Below are positions 5,931-18,330 of a stretch of 26,912 nucleotides of DNA, piece by piece. This stretch comes from Bacteroidota bacterium. Lineage in GTDB: Bacteria; Bacteroidota; Bacteroidia; Flavobacteriales_F; PHOS-HE28. Numbering within the stretch: position 1 is the first letter of the stretch; the number at the start of each line of letters is the position of its first letter. A program made the translations under genes and the position numbers. The stretch lies in the NCBI GenBank assembly GCA_963169595.1, contig CAUJFM010000097.1, positions 1-26,912 on the forward strand, written 5' to 3'. The notes under the pieces are model-generated. The model did not search any database, had not been told where the DNA came from, and saw only the letters and a list, made by a program, of their open reading frames with translations.

Positions 5931-8216
5931 ATGCGACGGACCACCCTCCTGTTCACCTGCCTGCTCTGCCTGATCGCCTCCAGCAGTGCACAGCGCGTGG
6001 GGGTGGTGCTCAGTGGCGGCGGCGCCACCGCCATGGCCCACATCGGTGTGCTGAAGGCCTTGGAGGAGAACGGCATCCCCATCGACTACATCACCGGGAG
6101 CAGCATGGGGGCACTGGTCGGAGGCCTCTATGCCGCAGGGTTCTCGCCATGGGAGATCGACTCGTTATTCCGTACGGAGCAGTTCCGGATCATGGCGGAC
6201 GGCGGCATTGAGCCCGCCTACACCTACTTCTTCAAACAGGAAGCACCGGACGCCTCGCTGATCAACCTGCGCTTCGACCTGGACACGCTGCTGCAGACCA
6301 GCCTGCCCACGAACCTGCGCAGCCCAGTCCTCCTGGACTTCGAACAGATGAGGACCTTCGCTCCTGCCACGGCTGCGGCGGGCGGCCAGATGGACAGCCT
6401 GTTCGTGCCCTTCCGCTGCGTGGCCTCGGACATCACTGCCCAGCAGGCCCGCGTGTTCCGCACCGGCGACCTGGCCCAGGCCATCCGCGCCAGCATGAGC
6501 TATCCGTTCTACTTCAAGCCCATCCGGGTGGACGGCCACCTGATGATGGACGGTGGGCTTTACAACAACTTCCCCAGCGATGTGATGTACGAGGACTTCT
6601 TCCCCGACATCATCATCGGCAGCAACGTGTCCAGCAACTCGCCGCCTCCCAGCGAGGATGACCTCCTGAGCCAGCTGCGGGCCATGGTGCAGGAGCCCAC
6701 CAACTTCTCGGTGATCTGCGAGAACGGCGTCATCATCGAGCCGCGTACGGCCACTTCGCTGTTCGATTTCAGCGACCCGACCGTGGCCATCAACGATGGA
6801 TACCGCTATGCCATGGAACGCATGCCGGAGATCAAGGCTCAGGTGCGACGCCTGGTGTCCCGCTCCGAACTGGAGGTCCGGCGCAAGGCCTTCAGGGCCT
6901 CCTTCCCTCCCCTGGAGTTCGGCGACCTACGCATCCACGGCACCAACCGCTCACAAACCCGTTACGTGCAGGCCGTCCTGGCCCCGAAGGCGCTGCCTCT
7001 CAGCGCCATGCAGCTCAAGTCCGGTTACTTCCGGCTCTACGCGGACAAGAACATCGCCCTGCTCTATCCCAAGACCACCTATGTGCGCGAGCGAGGCACC
7101 TACGACCTGGACCTGTACGTGAAGCCCGAGAAGGACCTGCAGGTACGCTTCGGCGGTCTGCTGTCCTCCCGCCCCGTGAACACCGGCATGGTGGCCCTTC
7201 GGCTCCACCTCTTCGGAAGGTCATCCGCCCACGTGGACGCGGTCTCCTACTTCGGCAAGTTCTACGCCTCAGGCCAGATCCGCTTGCGCGCCGACCTCTC
7301 CACCCGCCTGCCGCTGTACCTGGAGCCGCTGTTCACGCTGCAACGCTGGGATTACTTCCGCTCCTTCACCACCTTCTTTGATGAAGTGAAGCCCTCCTTC
7401 GTGGTGCACCGCGAGACATGGGGTGGCGCGAACGCAGGCGTGGGACTGGGCAACAAGGGGATGCTCCGTTTCGATGCCAAGCTGCTGGAGACCGAGGACG
7501 AATATTACCAGACCGACCGGTTCACCGGGGCGGACACGGCCGATGTGACGCGCTTCACGGCCTTCACCACGGGGCTGCTGCTGGAGCGCAGCTCCCTGAA
7601 CCGCAAGCAACACCCGAGCATCGGCAATCGCTTCAGCGTGTCCCTGCGGTACATGGGGGGTGATGAGCGCACCGAACCGGGCTCCACCTATTCCGGCGAG
7701 GGTACCCTGTTCAAGGACCATCACGAATGGCTCAGCGTGAAGGCCTCCCTGGACCAATACCTCCTTCCCCGGGGGGTGGTGCGCTTCGGCTACCTGCTCG
7801 AGGGCATGTACAGCACCATGCCGATGTTCCAGAACTACACAGCCACCATCATCCAGGCACCGGCATTCCAGCCGACTCCGGAGAGCTTCACCTACTTCAT
7901 CCAGGAGTTCAGGGCACCGAAGTACCTGGCAGGTGGCCTGCGCACCATCGTGGCCGTGGCCCGTGAGCGGTTCGACCTGCGCCTGGAGGGCTATGTGTTC
8001 CAGCCCTATGAACCCATCGTCCGCGGTGAGGACGACCAGGCCATCACCGCCACGGCGTTCAACGAGCGGTACTACATCGGCTCGGGCTCGCTGGTCTATC
8101 AAAGCCCGATCGGACCGGTATGGTTCAACCTCAGTTACTTCGACGGCCTCTCCCAGCCCTGGGCCTGGAGCCTCAATTTCGGGTACATCATCTTCAACCA
8201 GAAGGCACAGGAATGA
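5931..8216 (+). CDS. Patatin-like phospholipase with POTRA and outer-membrane beta-barrel
   Basis: The 761-residue product starts with a clear signal peptide (MRRTTLLFTCLLCLIASSSA, cut before QR). The patatin domain (about 22-320) has the oxyanion motif SGGGA (28-32), the nucleophile motif GSSMG (S58) and the catalytic-aspartate motif DGG (D207), so both residues of the Ser-Asp dyad are present. A POTRA-like segment (about 328-400) precedes about 360 residues rich in alternating aromatic and polar positions ending in FGYIIFNQ, typical of an Omp85/BamA-type barrel. The layout is that of type Vd (PlpD-like) autotransporters and of common Bacteroidota homologues. It is predicted to be a lipase/phospholipase tethered in the outer membrane. 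The next ORF overlaps its stop by ATGA. Confidence 0.9.
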   Translation: MRRTTLLFTCLLCLIASSSAQRVGVVLSGGGATAMAHIGVLKALEENGIPIDYITGSSMGALVGGLYAAGFSPWEIDSLFRTEQFRIMADGGIEPAYTYFFKQEAPDASLINLRFDLDTLLQTSLPTNLRSPVLLDFEQMRTFAPATAAAGGQMDSLFVPFRCVASDITAQQARVFRTGDLAQAIRASMSYPFYFKPIRVDGHLMMDGGLYNNFPSDVMYEDFFPDIIIGSNVSSNSPPPSEDDLLSQLRAMVQEPTNFSVICENGVIIEPRTATSLFDFSDPTVAINDGYRYAMERMPEIKAQVRRLVSRSELEVRRKAFRASFPPLEFGDLRIHGTNRSQTRYVQAVLAPKALPLSAMQLKSGYFRLYADKNIALLYPKTTYVRERGTYDLDLYVKPEKDLQVRFGGLLSSRPVNTGMVALRLHLFGRSSAHVDAVSYFGKFYASGQIRLRADLSTRLPLYLEPLFTLQRWDYFRSFTTFFDEVKPSFVVHRETWGGANAGVGLGNKGMLRFDAKLLETEDEYYQTDRFTGADTADVTRFTAFTTGLLLERSSLNRKQHPSIGNRFSVSLRYMGGDERTEPGSTYSGEGTLFKDHHEWLSVKASLDQYLLPRGVVRFGYLLEGMYSTMPMFQNYTATIIQAPAFQPTPESFTYFIQEFRAPKYLAGGLRTIVAVARERFDLRLEGYVFQPYEPIVRGEDDQAITATAFNERYYIGSGSLVYQSPIGPVWFNLSYFDGLSQPWAWSLNFGYIIFNQKAQE

Positions 8217-8452
8217 TCACGCACGACCTCCTCGACGCATACGAGTCCGTGAAGGGCGAATACGAGAAGCTGCCTTGGGGCCAGAAGCCGGACGAGCAGC
8301 TGTGGGAGGCGGTCGATGGCCTGCTGCTGGACCTGCACTTGATCAAGCACGGCTACGCCACGGACGGCTATGCCAAGCACATCGAGAAGGAACTGAAGCG
8401 GCTGTGCGCGGATGAGAGCGTGGCGGAGCGGGTGCGGAACATGCGGCTTTGA
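8213..8452 (+). CDS. Small uncharacterised protein, coupled to the patatin gene
   Basis: This 79-residue ORF begins at an ATG that overlaps the patatin stop (ATGA), a usual sign of translational coupling. The product (MITHDLLDAYESVKGEYEK... ending VAERVRNMRL) is charged, probably all-helical, with no signal peptide, membrane segment or cysteines. Third codon positions are strongly G/C-biased as in neighbouring genes, which supports coding. I do not recognise a family. It would be cytoplasmic, unlike its partner, so a direct functional link is not evident. Confidence 0.65.
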   Translation: MITHDLLDAYESVKGEYEKLPWGQKPDEQLWEAVDGLLLDLHLIKHGYATDGYAKHIEKELKRLCADESVAERVRNMRL

Positions 8453-8500
8453 TCGACCGCATGGGACCGCAACCTGACGTGCGGACTTCCTGAAAATAAG

Positions 8501-8525
8501 TGAGCCCCGGCATGACCGGGGCTCA
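8501..8525 (-). terminator. Intrinsic terminator of the rpoBC-DUF3467 operon
   Basis: Bases 8501-8510 pair perfectly with 8516-8525 (ten pairs, loop CATGA). On the minus strand the hairpin is followed by CTTATTTTCA, a U-rich tail, so it ends transcription coming from the DUF3467 gene. It also separates this operon from the convergent ORF at 8213-8452. Confidence 0.85.
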
Positions 8526-8544
8526 ATGCTGATGGGACGTCGGC

Positions 8545-8865
8545 TTACGCCTGCGCCGCCGGACCTCCGAAATTCATCGGGATCTCGGGCATATCGGTAT
8601 CGCGGATGGGGCCATGCACCTGCTCGAACTTGCCGATGTTGTCGGCCAGGGCGCGCATGAGGCGCTTGGCGTGCTGGGGGGTGAGCAGGATGCGCGAACG
8701 CACCTTCGCCTTGGGCACGCCAGGCATCACGCGCACGAAGTCCACAACGAACTCCGAGTTGCTGTGGGTGATGATGGCGAGGTTGCTATAGATGCCGTCG
8801 GCAACCTCCTCACTGATCTCGATGTTCAGCTGGTTGCCGCGGGGTTGGTCCTTCTGGTCTGCCAT
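8545..8865 (-). CDS. DUF3467 domain-containing protein
   Basis: The 106-residue product from ATG 8865 (MADQKDQPRGNQLNIEISEE) matches the DUF3467 family: the hallmarks are the YSNLAIITHSNSEFVVDFVRVMPG segment (given as YSNLAIITHS and SEFVVDFVRVMPG), AKVRSRILLTPQHAKRLMRAL and the IGKFEQVHG tail. Function is unknown. The fold is expected to be a small mixed alpha/beta domain, cytoplasmic. The gene follows rpoC by 94 bases with no promoter seen, then ends at a good terminator, so it is the last gene of the rpoBC transcript; this linkage is common in Bacteroidota. The frame is open a further 24 codons upstream, but that part covers a hairpin and looks non-coding. Confidence 0.88.
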   Translation of the reverse strand: MADQKDQPRGNQLNIEISEEVADGIYSNLAIITHSNSEFVVDFVRVMPGVPKAKVRSRILLTPQHAKRLMRALADNIGKFEQVHGPIRDTDMPEIPMNFGGPAAQA

Positions 8866-8901
8866 GTTGGTTCGGTTGATGGGGTTGTGACCGGTGCAAG
8901 C

Positions 8902-8934
8902 AGCGAGCGGCAAGTCCAGGACCTGCCGCTCGCT
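8902..8934 (-). other. Strong hairpin between rpoC and the DUF3467 gene
   Basis: Bases 8902-8912 pair with 8924-8934 (11 pairs), and GTCC/GGAC can extend pairing in the loop. On the minus strand no U-run follows (GCTTGCACC), so it is more likely an mRNA-processing or stabilising structure, or a partial terminator, than a full stop. Confidence 0.55.
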
Positions 8935-8959
8935 CACTACTCACTGGTCGATAGGTCTA

Positions 8960-13255
<4,296 letters not shown>

Positions 13256-13305
13256 GTGCTCTCGTTGCTTGCTTCCGTTCGACGTTCAGTTGCTCCTCCC
13301 GAGGA

Positions 13306-16300
13306 TCACTCGAGGGAGACGTTCAGGGCCAGGCCACGCAGTTCGTGGAGCAGCACGTTGAACGATTCCGGAATACCCGGAGTGGGCAGGGGTTCACCCT
13401 TCACGATGGCTTCGTAGGCCTTGGCGCGGCCCAGCACGTCATCGCTCTTCACGGTGAGGATCTCCTGCAGGATGTTGGCGGCACCGAAGGCCTCCAGCGC
13501 CCACACTTCCATCTCACCGAAGCGCTGGCCACCGAACTGGGCCTTACCGCCCAGCGGCTGCTGGGTGATGAGGCTGTAGGGGCCGATGGAGCGGGCGTGC
13601 ATCTTGTCGTCCACCATGTGGGCCAGCTTGATCATGTAGATCACGCCCACGGTGGCCGGCTGGTCGAAGCGCATGCCCGTGCCGCCATCGTAGAGGTAGG
13701 TCTTGCCGTTGCGCGGGATGCCGGCCTCGTCGGTCTCGGCATTGATCTGGTCGTGCGTGGCCCCGTCGAAGATCGGCGTGGCGTACTTGCGACCCAGCTT
13801 CTTGCCGGCCCAGCCCAGCACCGTCTCGTAGATCTGGCCCAGGTTCATCCGACTCGGCACGCCCAGCGGGTTCAGCACGATGTCCACCGGCGTTCCGTCC
13901 TCCAGGAACGGCATGTCGGCGTCGCGGACGATCTTGGCCACGATGCCCTTGTTACCGTGGCGGCCGGCCATCTTGTCGCCCACCGTCAGCTTGCGCTTGG
14001 CGGCCACGTACACCTTGGCCAGTTTCACGATGCCCGTGGGCAGCTCGTCGCCGATGCTCACCTGGAACTTCTTCCGCTTGTACACACCGATGATGTCGCT
14101 GTGGCGGATGTTGTAGTTGTGGATGAGCTGGCGCACCAGTTCGTTCACCTTCTTGTCGGCGGTCCACTCGGTGGGGTCCACGGTCACGAAGTCGATGCCC
14201 TGCAGCACCTTGGCGCTGAACTTCACGCCCTTCTTGACCTGCTCCTCCTTGTACTTGTTGTGGATCCCGTTGCTGGACATGCCGTTGACGAGCTGCATCA
14301 GCTTGTCCACCAGCAGGTTCTTCAGGGCGCCGAGCTCCTTGTCCTGCTCCTTGTCGATCTGCTCCAGGATGGCCTTCTCGTTGCCCTTGGTCTTCTTGTC
14401 CTTCACCGCGCGGCTGAAGAGCTTCTTGTCGATGACCACACCCTTGGTGCTGGGCGGGGCCTTCAGCGAGGCGTCCTTCACATCGCCGGCCTTGTCGCCG
14501 AAGATGGCGCGCAGCAGCTTCTCCTCGGGGCTGGGGTCGGTCTCCCCTTTCGGCGTGATCTTGCCGATGAGGATGTCGCCCTCCTTGATCTCCGCACCGA
14601 TGCGGATCAGGCCGTTCTCGTCGAGGTCCTTGGTGGCCTCTTCGCTCACGTTCGGGATGTCCGCCGTCAGTTCCTCCAGGCCGCGCTTGGTGTCGCGCAC
14701 CTCCATGATGTACTCATCGATGTGGATGGAGGTGAAGATGTCCTCCGAGGCCACGCGCTCGCTGATCACGATGGCGTCCTCGAAGTTGTAACCCTTCCAG
14801 GGCATGAAGGCCACCTGCAGGTTGCGGCCGATGGCCAGCTCGCCATCCTGCGTGGCGTAGCCCTCGCACAGGGTCTGGCCCTTGGTCACCTTCTCGCCCT
14901 TGCGCACGATCGGGCGCAGGTTCATGCAGGTGCTCTGGTTGGTCTTCAGGAACTTGGTGAGCTTGTACTCCTTGTCGTCACCATCGAAGCTCACGATGCG
15001 CTCCTCATCGGAACGCTTGTACTCGATCACGATCCGCTCGCTGTCCACGAACTTCACCACCCCATCGCCCTCGGCGGTGAGCAGCACCCGGCTGTCGCGG
15101 GCCACGAGCTCCTCCAGGCCGGTGCCCACGAACGGCGCCTCGGGGCGCAGCAGTGGCACGGCCTGACGCATCATGTTCGAGCCCATCAGCGCACGGTTGG
15201 CGTCGTTGTGCTCCAGGAAGGGGATCAGCGAGGCCGCGATGGAGGCGATCTGGTTGGGACCCACGTCCATCAGGTGCAGCTCCTTGGGCTCCACCACCGG
15301 GAAGTCGCCCATCAGGCGGGCCTTCACACGGTTGCTCTGGAACTCGCCCTTCTCGTTCACCAAGGCGTTGGCCTGGGCGATCATCTTGTTGTCCTCCTCC
15401 TCGGCGCTCAGGTAGATCACATCGGCCTTCACGTCCACCTTGCCGTCGTTCACCGGGCGGTAGGGCGTTTCGATGAAGCCGAGGCTGTTGATCTTCGAGT
15501 ACACGCAGAGGGAGCTGATCAGACCGATGTTCGGTCCTTCAGGCGTCTCGATGGTGCACAGGCGGCCGTAGTGCGTGTAGTGCACGTCGCGGACCTCGAA
15601 GCCGGCGCGTTCGCGGCTCAGACCTCCGGGTCCAAGTGCCGAGAGGCGGCGCTTGTGGGTGATCTCGCTCAGCGGGTTCGTCTGGTCCATGAACTGGCTC
15701 AGCTGGTTCGTTCCGAAGAACGAATTGATCACCGAGCTCAGGGTCTTGGCGTTGATCAGGTCGGTGGGCGTGAACACCTCGTTGTCGCGCACGTTCATGC
15801 GCTCGCGGATGGTGCGGGCCATGCGGGCCAGGCCCACGCCGAACTGGGCGTGCAGCTGCTCGCCCACGGTGCGCACGCGGCGGTTGCTCAGGTGGTCGAT
15901 GTCGTCCACATCGGCCTTCGAGTTCACCAGCTCGATCAGGTACTTGATGATGAAGATGATGTCCTCCTTGGTGAGCACGCGCACGCTGAGCTCGCTCTGC
16001 AGGCCCAGCTTCTTGTTGATGCGGTAGCGGCCAACCTCACCGAGGTCGTAGCGCTGCTCGCTGAAGAACAGCTTGTCGATCACGCCGCGCGCCGTCTCCA
16101 GATCGGGCGGCTCGGCGTTGCGCAGCTGGCGGTAGATCACCTCCACGGCCTCCTTCTCGGAGTTCGAGGTGTCCTTCTGCAGCGTGTTGTAGATGAGGGC
16201 GTAGTCGGCGGCGTTGATGCCCTGCTTGTGCAGGATGATCGTCTTGGCACCGCTCTCCACGATCTGGTCCACGTGGTGCTCCTCGATCACCGTCTCACGG

Positions 16301-17127
16301 TCGATCAGCACCTCGTTCCGCTCGATGCTCACCACCTCGCCGGTGTCCTCATCCACGAAGTCCTCCACCCAGGTCTTCAGCACACGGGCGGCCAGGCGAC
16401 GACCCACGGCCTCCTTCATGGCGGCCTTGGTCACCTTCACCTCGTCGGCCAGGCCGAAGATCTCCAGGATGTCCTTGTCACTTTCGAAACCGATGGCACG
16501 CAGCAGCGTGGTCACCGGCAGCTTCTTCTTCCGGTCGATGTAGGCGTACATCACCCCGTTGATGTCCGTGGCGAACTCGATCCACGAACCCTTGAAGGGG
16601 ATGACACGCGCACTGTACAGCTTGGTGCCGTTGGCGTGGCGGCTCTGGCCGAAGAACACGCCCGGGCTGCGGTGCAGCTGGCTGACCACCACGCGCTCGG
16701 CGCCGTTCACGACGAACGAGCCCTTGGGGGTCATGTAGGGGATCTGCCCCAGGTAAACGTCCTGCACGATCGTCTCGAAGTCCTCGTGCTCGGGATCAGT
16801 GCAGTAAAGCTTCAGCTTGGCCTTCAGGGGCACGCTGTAGGTGAGGCCCCGCTCGATGCACTCCTCGATGCTGTAGCGGGGGGGGTCGATGAAATAGTCC
16901 AGGAACTCCAGCACGAACTGGTTCCGCGTGTCGGTGATGGGGAAGTTCTCGGAGAACACCTTGAAAAGGCCTTCCTTCTCGCGGTGCTCCGGCAGGGTGT
17001 CGATCTGGAAGAACTCCTCGAAGCTCTGAAGCTGGATGTCGAGGAAGTCGGGGTATTCGATCGACAGGGCACTGGAGCCGAAATCGATGCGTTTGCTGCG
17101 CTTGGAGCTGGTCTTCGCCTGGGCCAT
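13306..17127 (-). CDS. rpoB: DNA-directed RNA polymerase beta subunit
   Basis: The 1273-residue product is complete. The rifampicin-pocket segment reads LSQFMDQTNPLSEITHKRR followed by LSALGPGGL; the residues matching E. coli D516, H526 and S531 are D481, H491 and S496, all wild-type, so no common resistance change is present. Further anchors are YTHYGRLCTIETPEGPNIGL and the active-site segment GDKMAGRHGNKG. The start ATG at 17127 lies 187 bases after the rplL stop, and that gap holds a U-run-bearing hairpin that probably tunes polymerase output relative to ribosomal protein output. rpoC follows at once. Confidence 0.98.
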   Translation of the reverse strand: MAQAKTSSKRSKRIDFGSSALSIEYPDFLDIQLQSFEEFFQIDTLPEHREKEGLFKVFSENFPITDTRNQFVLEFLDYFIDPPRYSIEECIERGLTYSVPLKAKLKLYCTDPEHEDFETIVQDVYLGQIPYMTPKGSFVVNGAERVVVSQLHRSPGVFFGQSRHANGTKLYSARVIPFKGSWIEFATDINGVMYAYIDRKKKLPVTTLLRAIGFESDKDILEIFGLADEVKVTKAAMKEAVGRRLAARVLKTWVEDFVDEDTGEVVSIERNEVLIDRETVIEEHHVDQIVESGAKTIILHKQGINAADYALIYNTLQKDTSNSEKEAVEVIYRQLRNAEPPDLETARGVIDKLFFSEQRYDLGEVGRYRINKKLGLQSELSVRVLTKEDIIFIIKYLIELVNSKADVDDIDHLSNRRVRTVGEQLHAQFGVGLARMARTIRERMNVRDNEVFTPTDLINAKTLSSVINSFFGTNQLSQFMDQTNPLSEITHKRRLSALGPGGLSRERAGFEVRDVHYTHYGRLCTIETPEGPNIGLISSLCVYSKINSLGFIETPYRPVNDGKVDVKADVIYLSAEEEDNKMIAQANALVNEKGEFQSNRVKARLMGDFPVVEPKELHLMDVGPNQIASIAASLIPFLEHNDANRALMGSNMMRQAVPLLRPEAPFVGTGLEELVARDSRVLLTAEGDGVVKFVDSERIVIEYKRSDEERIVSFDGDDKEYKLTKFLKTNQSTCMNLRPIVRKGEKVTKGQTLCEGYATQDGELAIGRNLQVAFMPWKGYNFEDAIVISERVASEDIFTSIHIDEYIMEVRDTKRGLEELTADIPNVSEEATKDLDENGLIRIGAEIKEGDILIGKITPKGETDPSPEEKLLRAIFGDKAGDVKDASLKAPPSTKGVVIDKKLFSRAVKDKKTKGNEKAILEQIDKEQDKELGALKNLLVDKLMQLVNGMSSNGIHNKYKEEQVKKGVKFSAKVLQGIDFVTVDPTEWTADKKVNELVRQLIHNYNIRHSDIIGVYKRKKFQVSIGDELPTGIVKLAKVYVAAKRKLTVGDKMAGRHGNKGIVAKIVRDADMPFLEDGTPVDIVLNPLGVPSRMNLGQIYETVLGWAGKKLGRKYATPIFDGATHDQINAETDEAGIPRNGKTYLYDGGTGMRFDQPATVGVIYMIKLAHMVDDKMHARSIGPYSLITQQPLGGKAQFGGQRFGEMEVWALEAFGAANILQEILTVKSDDVLGRAKAYEAIVKGEPLPTPGIPESFNVLLHELRGLALNVSLE

Positions 17128-17210
17128 GGGTACGTATGTAAGAACGAGGACGACCGTTCGTGATCCGACTTGTCGAGGGACGCCGGGGCGCTGGATCGGG
17201 GCGCTCCGGG

Positions 17211-17227
17211 GGGCGGACCTACCGCCC
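17211..17227 (-). other. Second hairpin in the rpoB leader
   Basis: GGGCGG (17211-17216) pairs with CCGCCC (17222-17227) around the loop ACCTA, downstream of the attenuator U-run and about 84 bases before the rpoB ATG. It could affect leader structure; no known protein-binding site is recognisable. Confidence 0.35.
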
Positions 17228-17232
17228 GTTCT

Positions 17233-17297
17233 AAAAACGCATCATCACAGCACAGACGGGAAGGCCCGCTGTGGGGCCTTCCCGTGCTGCTGTGATG
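17233..17297 (-). terminator. Attenuator-like hairpin between rplL and rpoB
   Basis: A two-part stem: 17243-17252 pairs with 17288-17297 and 17256-17267 pairs with 17274-17285 (12 pairs, six-base loop). On the minus strand it is followed within a few bases by TTTTT (17237-17233). It has the form of an intrinsic terminator, but the only way to transcribe rpoBC in this layout is through it, so partial read-through is expected, as at the rplL-rpoB attenuator of E. coli. Confidence 0.8.
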
Positions 17298-17314
17298 CAG
17301 TCGCTGAGCGGGTC

Positions 17315-17692
17315 TTACTTGACCTCAACTTCGGCGCCGGCTTCCGTCAGTTGCTGCTTCAGGTTCTCGGCGTCCGCCTTGGACACACCTTCCTTCAGCG
17401 GCTTCGGAGCGCCGTCAACGAGGTCCTTCGCTTCCTTCAGGCCAAGACCGGTGAGTTCCTTCACCAGCTTCACCACGGCGAGCTTGTTGGCACCGCCGTT
17501 CTTCAGGATCACGTCGAAGCTGGTCTTCTCTTCGGCGGCGGCGGCGCCACCAGCGGCGGGACCGGCGGCCACGGCCACAGCGGCTGCAGCGGGCTCGATC
17601 TTGTACTCGTCCTTCAGGTACTGGGCCAGTTCGTTGACCTCCTTCACGGTGAGGGCCACCAGCTGATCGCCCAGGGATTTGATGTCTGCCAT
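17315..17692 (-). CDS. rplL: 50S ribosomal protein L7/L12
   Basis: The 125-residue product has the usual layout: an N-terminal dimerisation domain that binds L10 (MADIKSLGDQLVALTVKEVN..., about 1-33), an alanine/glycine-rich hinge (about 36-52), and the factor-binding C-terminal domain with KTSFDVILKNGGANKLAVVK and GLGLKEAKDLVDGAPKPLKE. It forms the stalk that recruits elongation factors. It lies 88 bases after rplJ, and a hairpin with a U-run follows 18 bases after its stop. Confidence 0.97.
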   Translation of the reverse strand: MADIKSLGDQLVALTVKEVNELAQYLKDEYKIEPAAAAVAVAAGPAAGGAAAAEEKTSFDVILKNGGANKLAVVKLVKELTGLGLKEAKDLVDGAPKPLKEGVSKADAENLKQQLTEAGAEVEVK

Positions 17693-17750
17693 TGTTCGGG
17701 TTTGTTACTTGTTGTTCGGGGAAGCGGACTGTGCGTAACGCGTTCATTGG

Positions 17751-17768
17751 GGCGACGGTCACGCCGCC
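17751..17768. repeat. Short intergenic repeat, copy 1 (rplJ-rplL gap)
   Basis: GGCGACGGTCACGCCGCC matches the sequence at 19544-19561 at 17 of 18 positions. The ends GGCG and CGCC can pair. It resembles the GGGCGAC start of the REP-like elements but lacks the GTAG end. Confidence 0.5.
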
Positions 17769-17780
17769 CTCGGTGTCTGT

Positions 17781-18314
17781 TTAAGCGGCGCGCTCTTCGA
17801 GTGCCTTGACCAGACCGGCGATCTTCTGTCCACCGCTGCCCTGCAGGCCGCCGATGACGTTCTTGATCGGGCTCTGGAGCAGGGCGATGATGTCGCCGAT
17901 GAGCTCTTCCTTGCCTTTGAGGTTGCTCAGCATCACCAGCTGATCGTCACCCACGAAGACGGCCTCGTCGATCCAGGCGCTCTTCAGCGCCGGCTTCTTC
18001 TGGTCCTTCTTGCGGAAGTCCTTGATCAGCTTCGCCGGGGCGTTGCCCTTGTCGGCGAACAGGATGGAGGTCTGCCCCTTCAGGGTCGGCATCAGGTCGG
18101 TGTAGTCGCGGCCCTCCACGCGCTCCATCGCCTTGCGGAGCAGGGTGTTCTTCACCACCTTCATGCGGATCCCCGCCTTGTTGCAGGCGCGGCGCAGGTT
18201 GGTGGTGCTCTCAGCGTCCATGCTGGACGTGTCGGCCAGGTACAGCACGTTCGTGGACTTGATCTCTTCGATCAGCTCCAGGATGGCCTGGTCCTTTTCG
18301 GTACGGGTTGCCAT
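17781..18314 (-). CDS. rplJ: 50S ribosomal protein L10
   Basis: The 177-residue product matches L10, with the N-terminal segment LADTSSMDAESTTNLRRACN, the conserved MKVVKNTLLRKAM motif (about residues 52-64) and the C-terminal helix that binds L7/L12 dimers (NVIGGLQGSGGQKIAGLVKA). L10 anchors the stalk on 23S rRNA. The gene starts only 16 bases after the rplA stop, so there is no room for the long L10-binding leader known from E. coli; autoregulation, if present, must use another site. Confidence 0.97.
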   Translation of the reverse strand: MATRTEKDQAILELIEEIKSTNVLYLADTSSMDAESTTNLRRACNKAGIRMKVVKNTLLRKAMERVEGRDYTDLMPTLKGQTSILFADKGNAPAKLIKDFRKKDQKKPALKSAWIDEAVFVGDDQLVMLSNLKGKEELIGDIIALLQSPIKNVIGGLQGSGGQKIAGLVKALEERAA

Positions 18315-18330
18315 GTGTCTGCGCTGTTTA

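Noticed and set aside
15651..15720. Rifampicin-resistance change in rpoB
   Set aside because: D481, H491 and S496 (E. coli 516, 526, 531) are all wild type.
13345..17163. Plus-strand open frame of 1272 codons antisense to rpoB
   Set aside because: Same cause as the frame opposite rpoC; no start signal or promoter and no recognisable protein.
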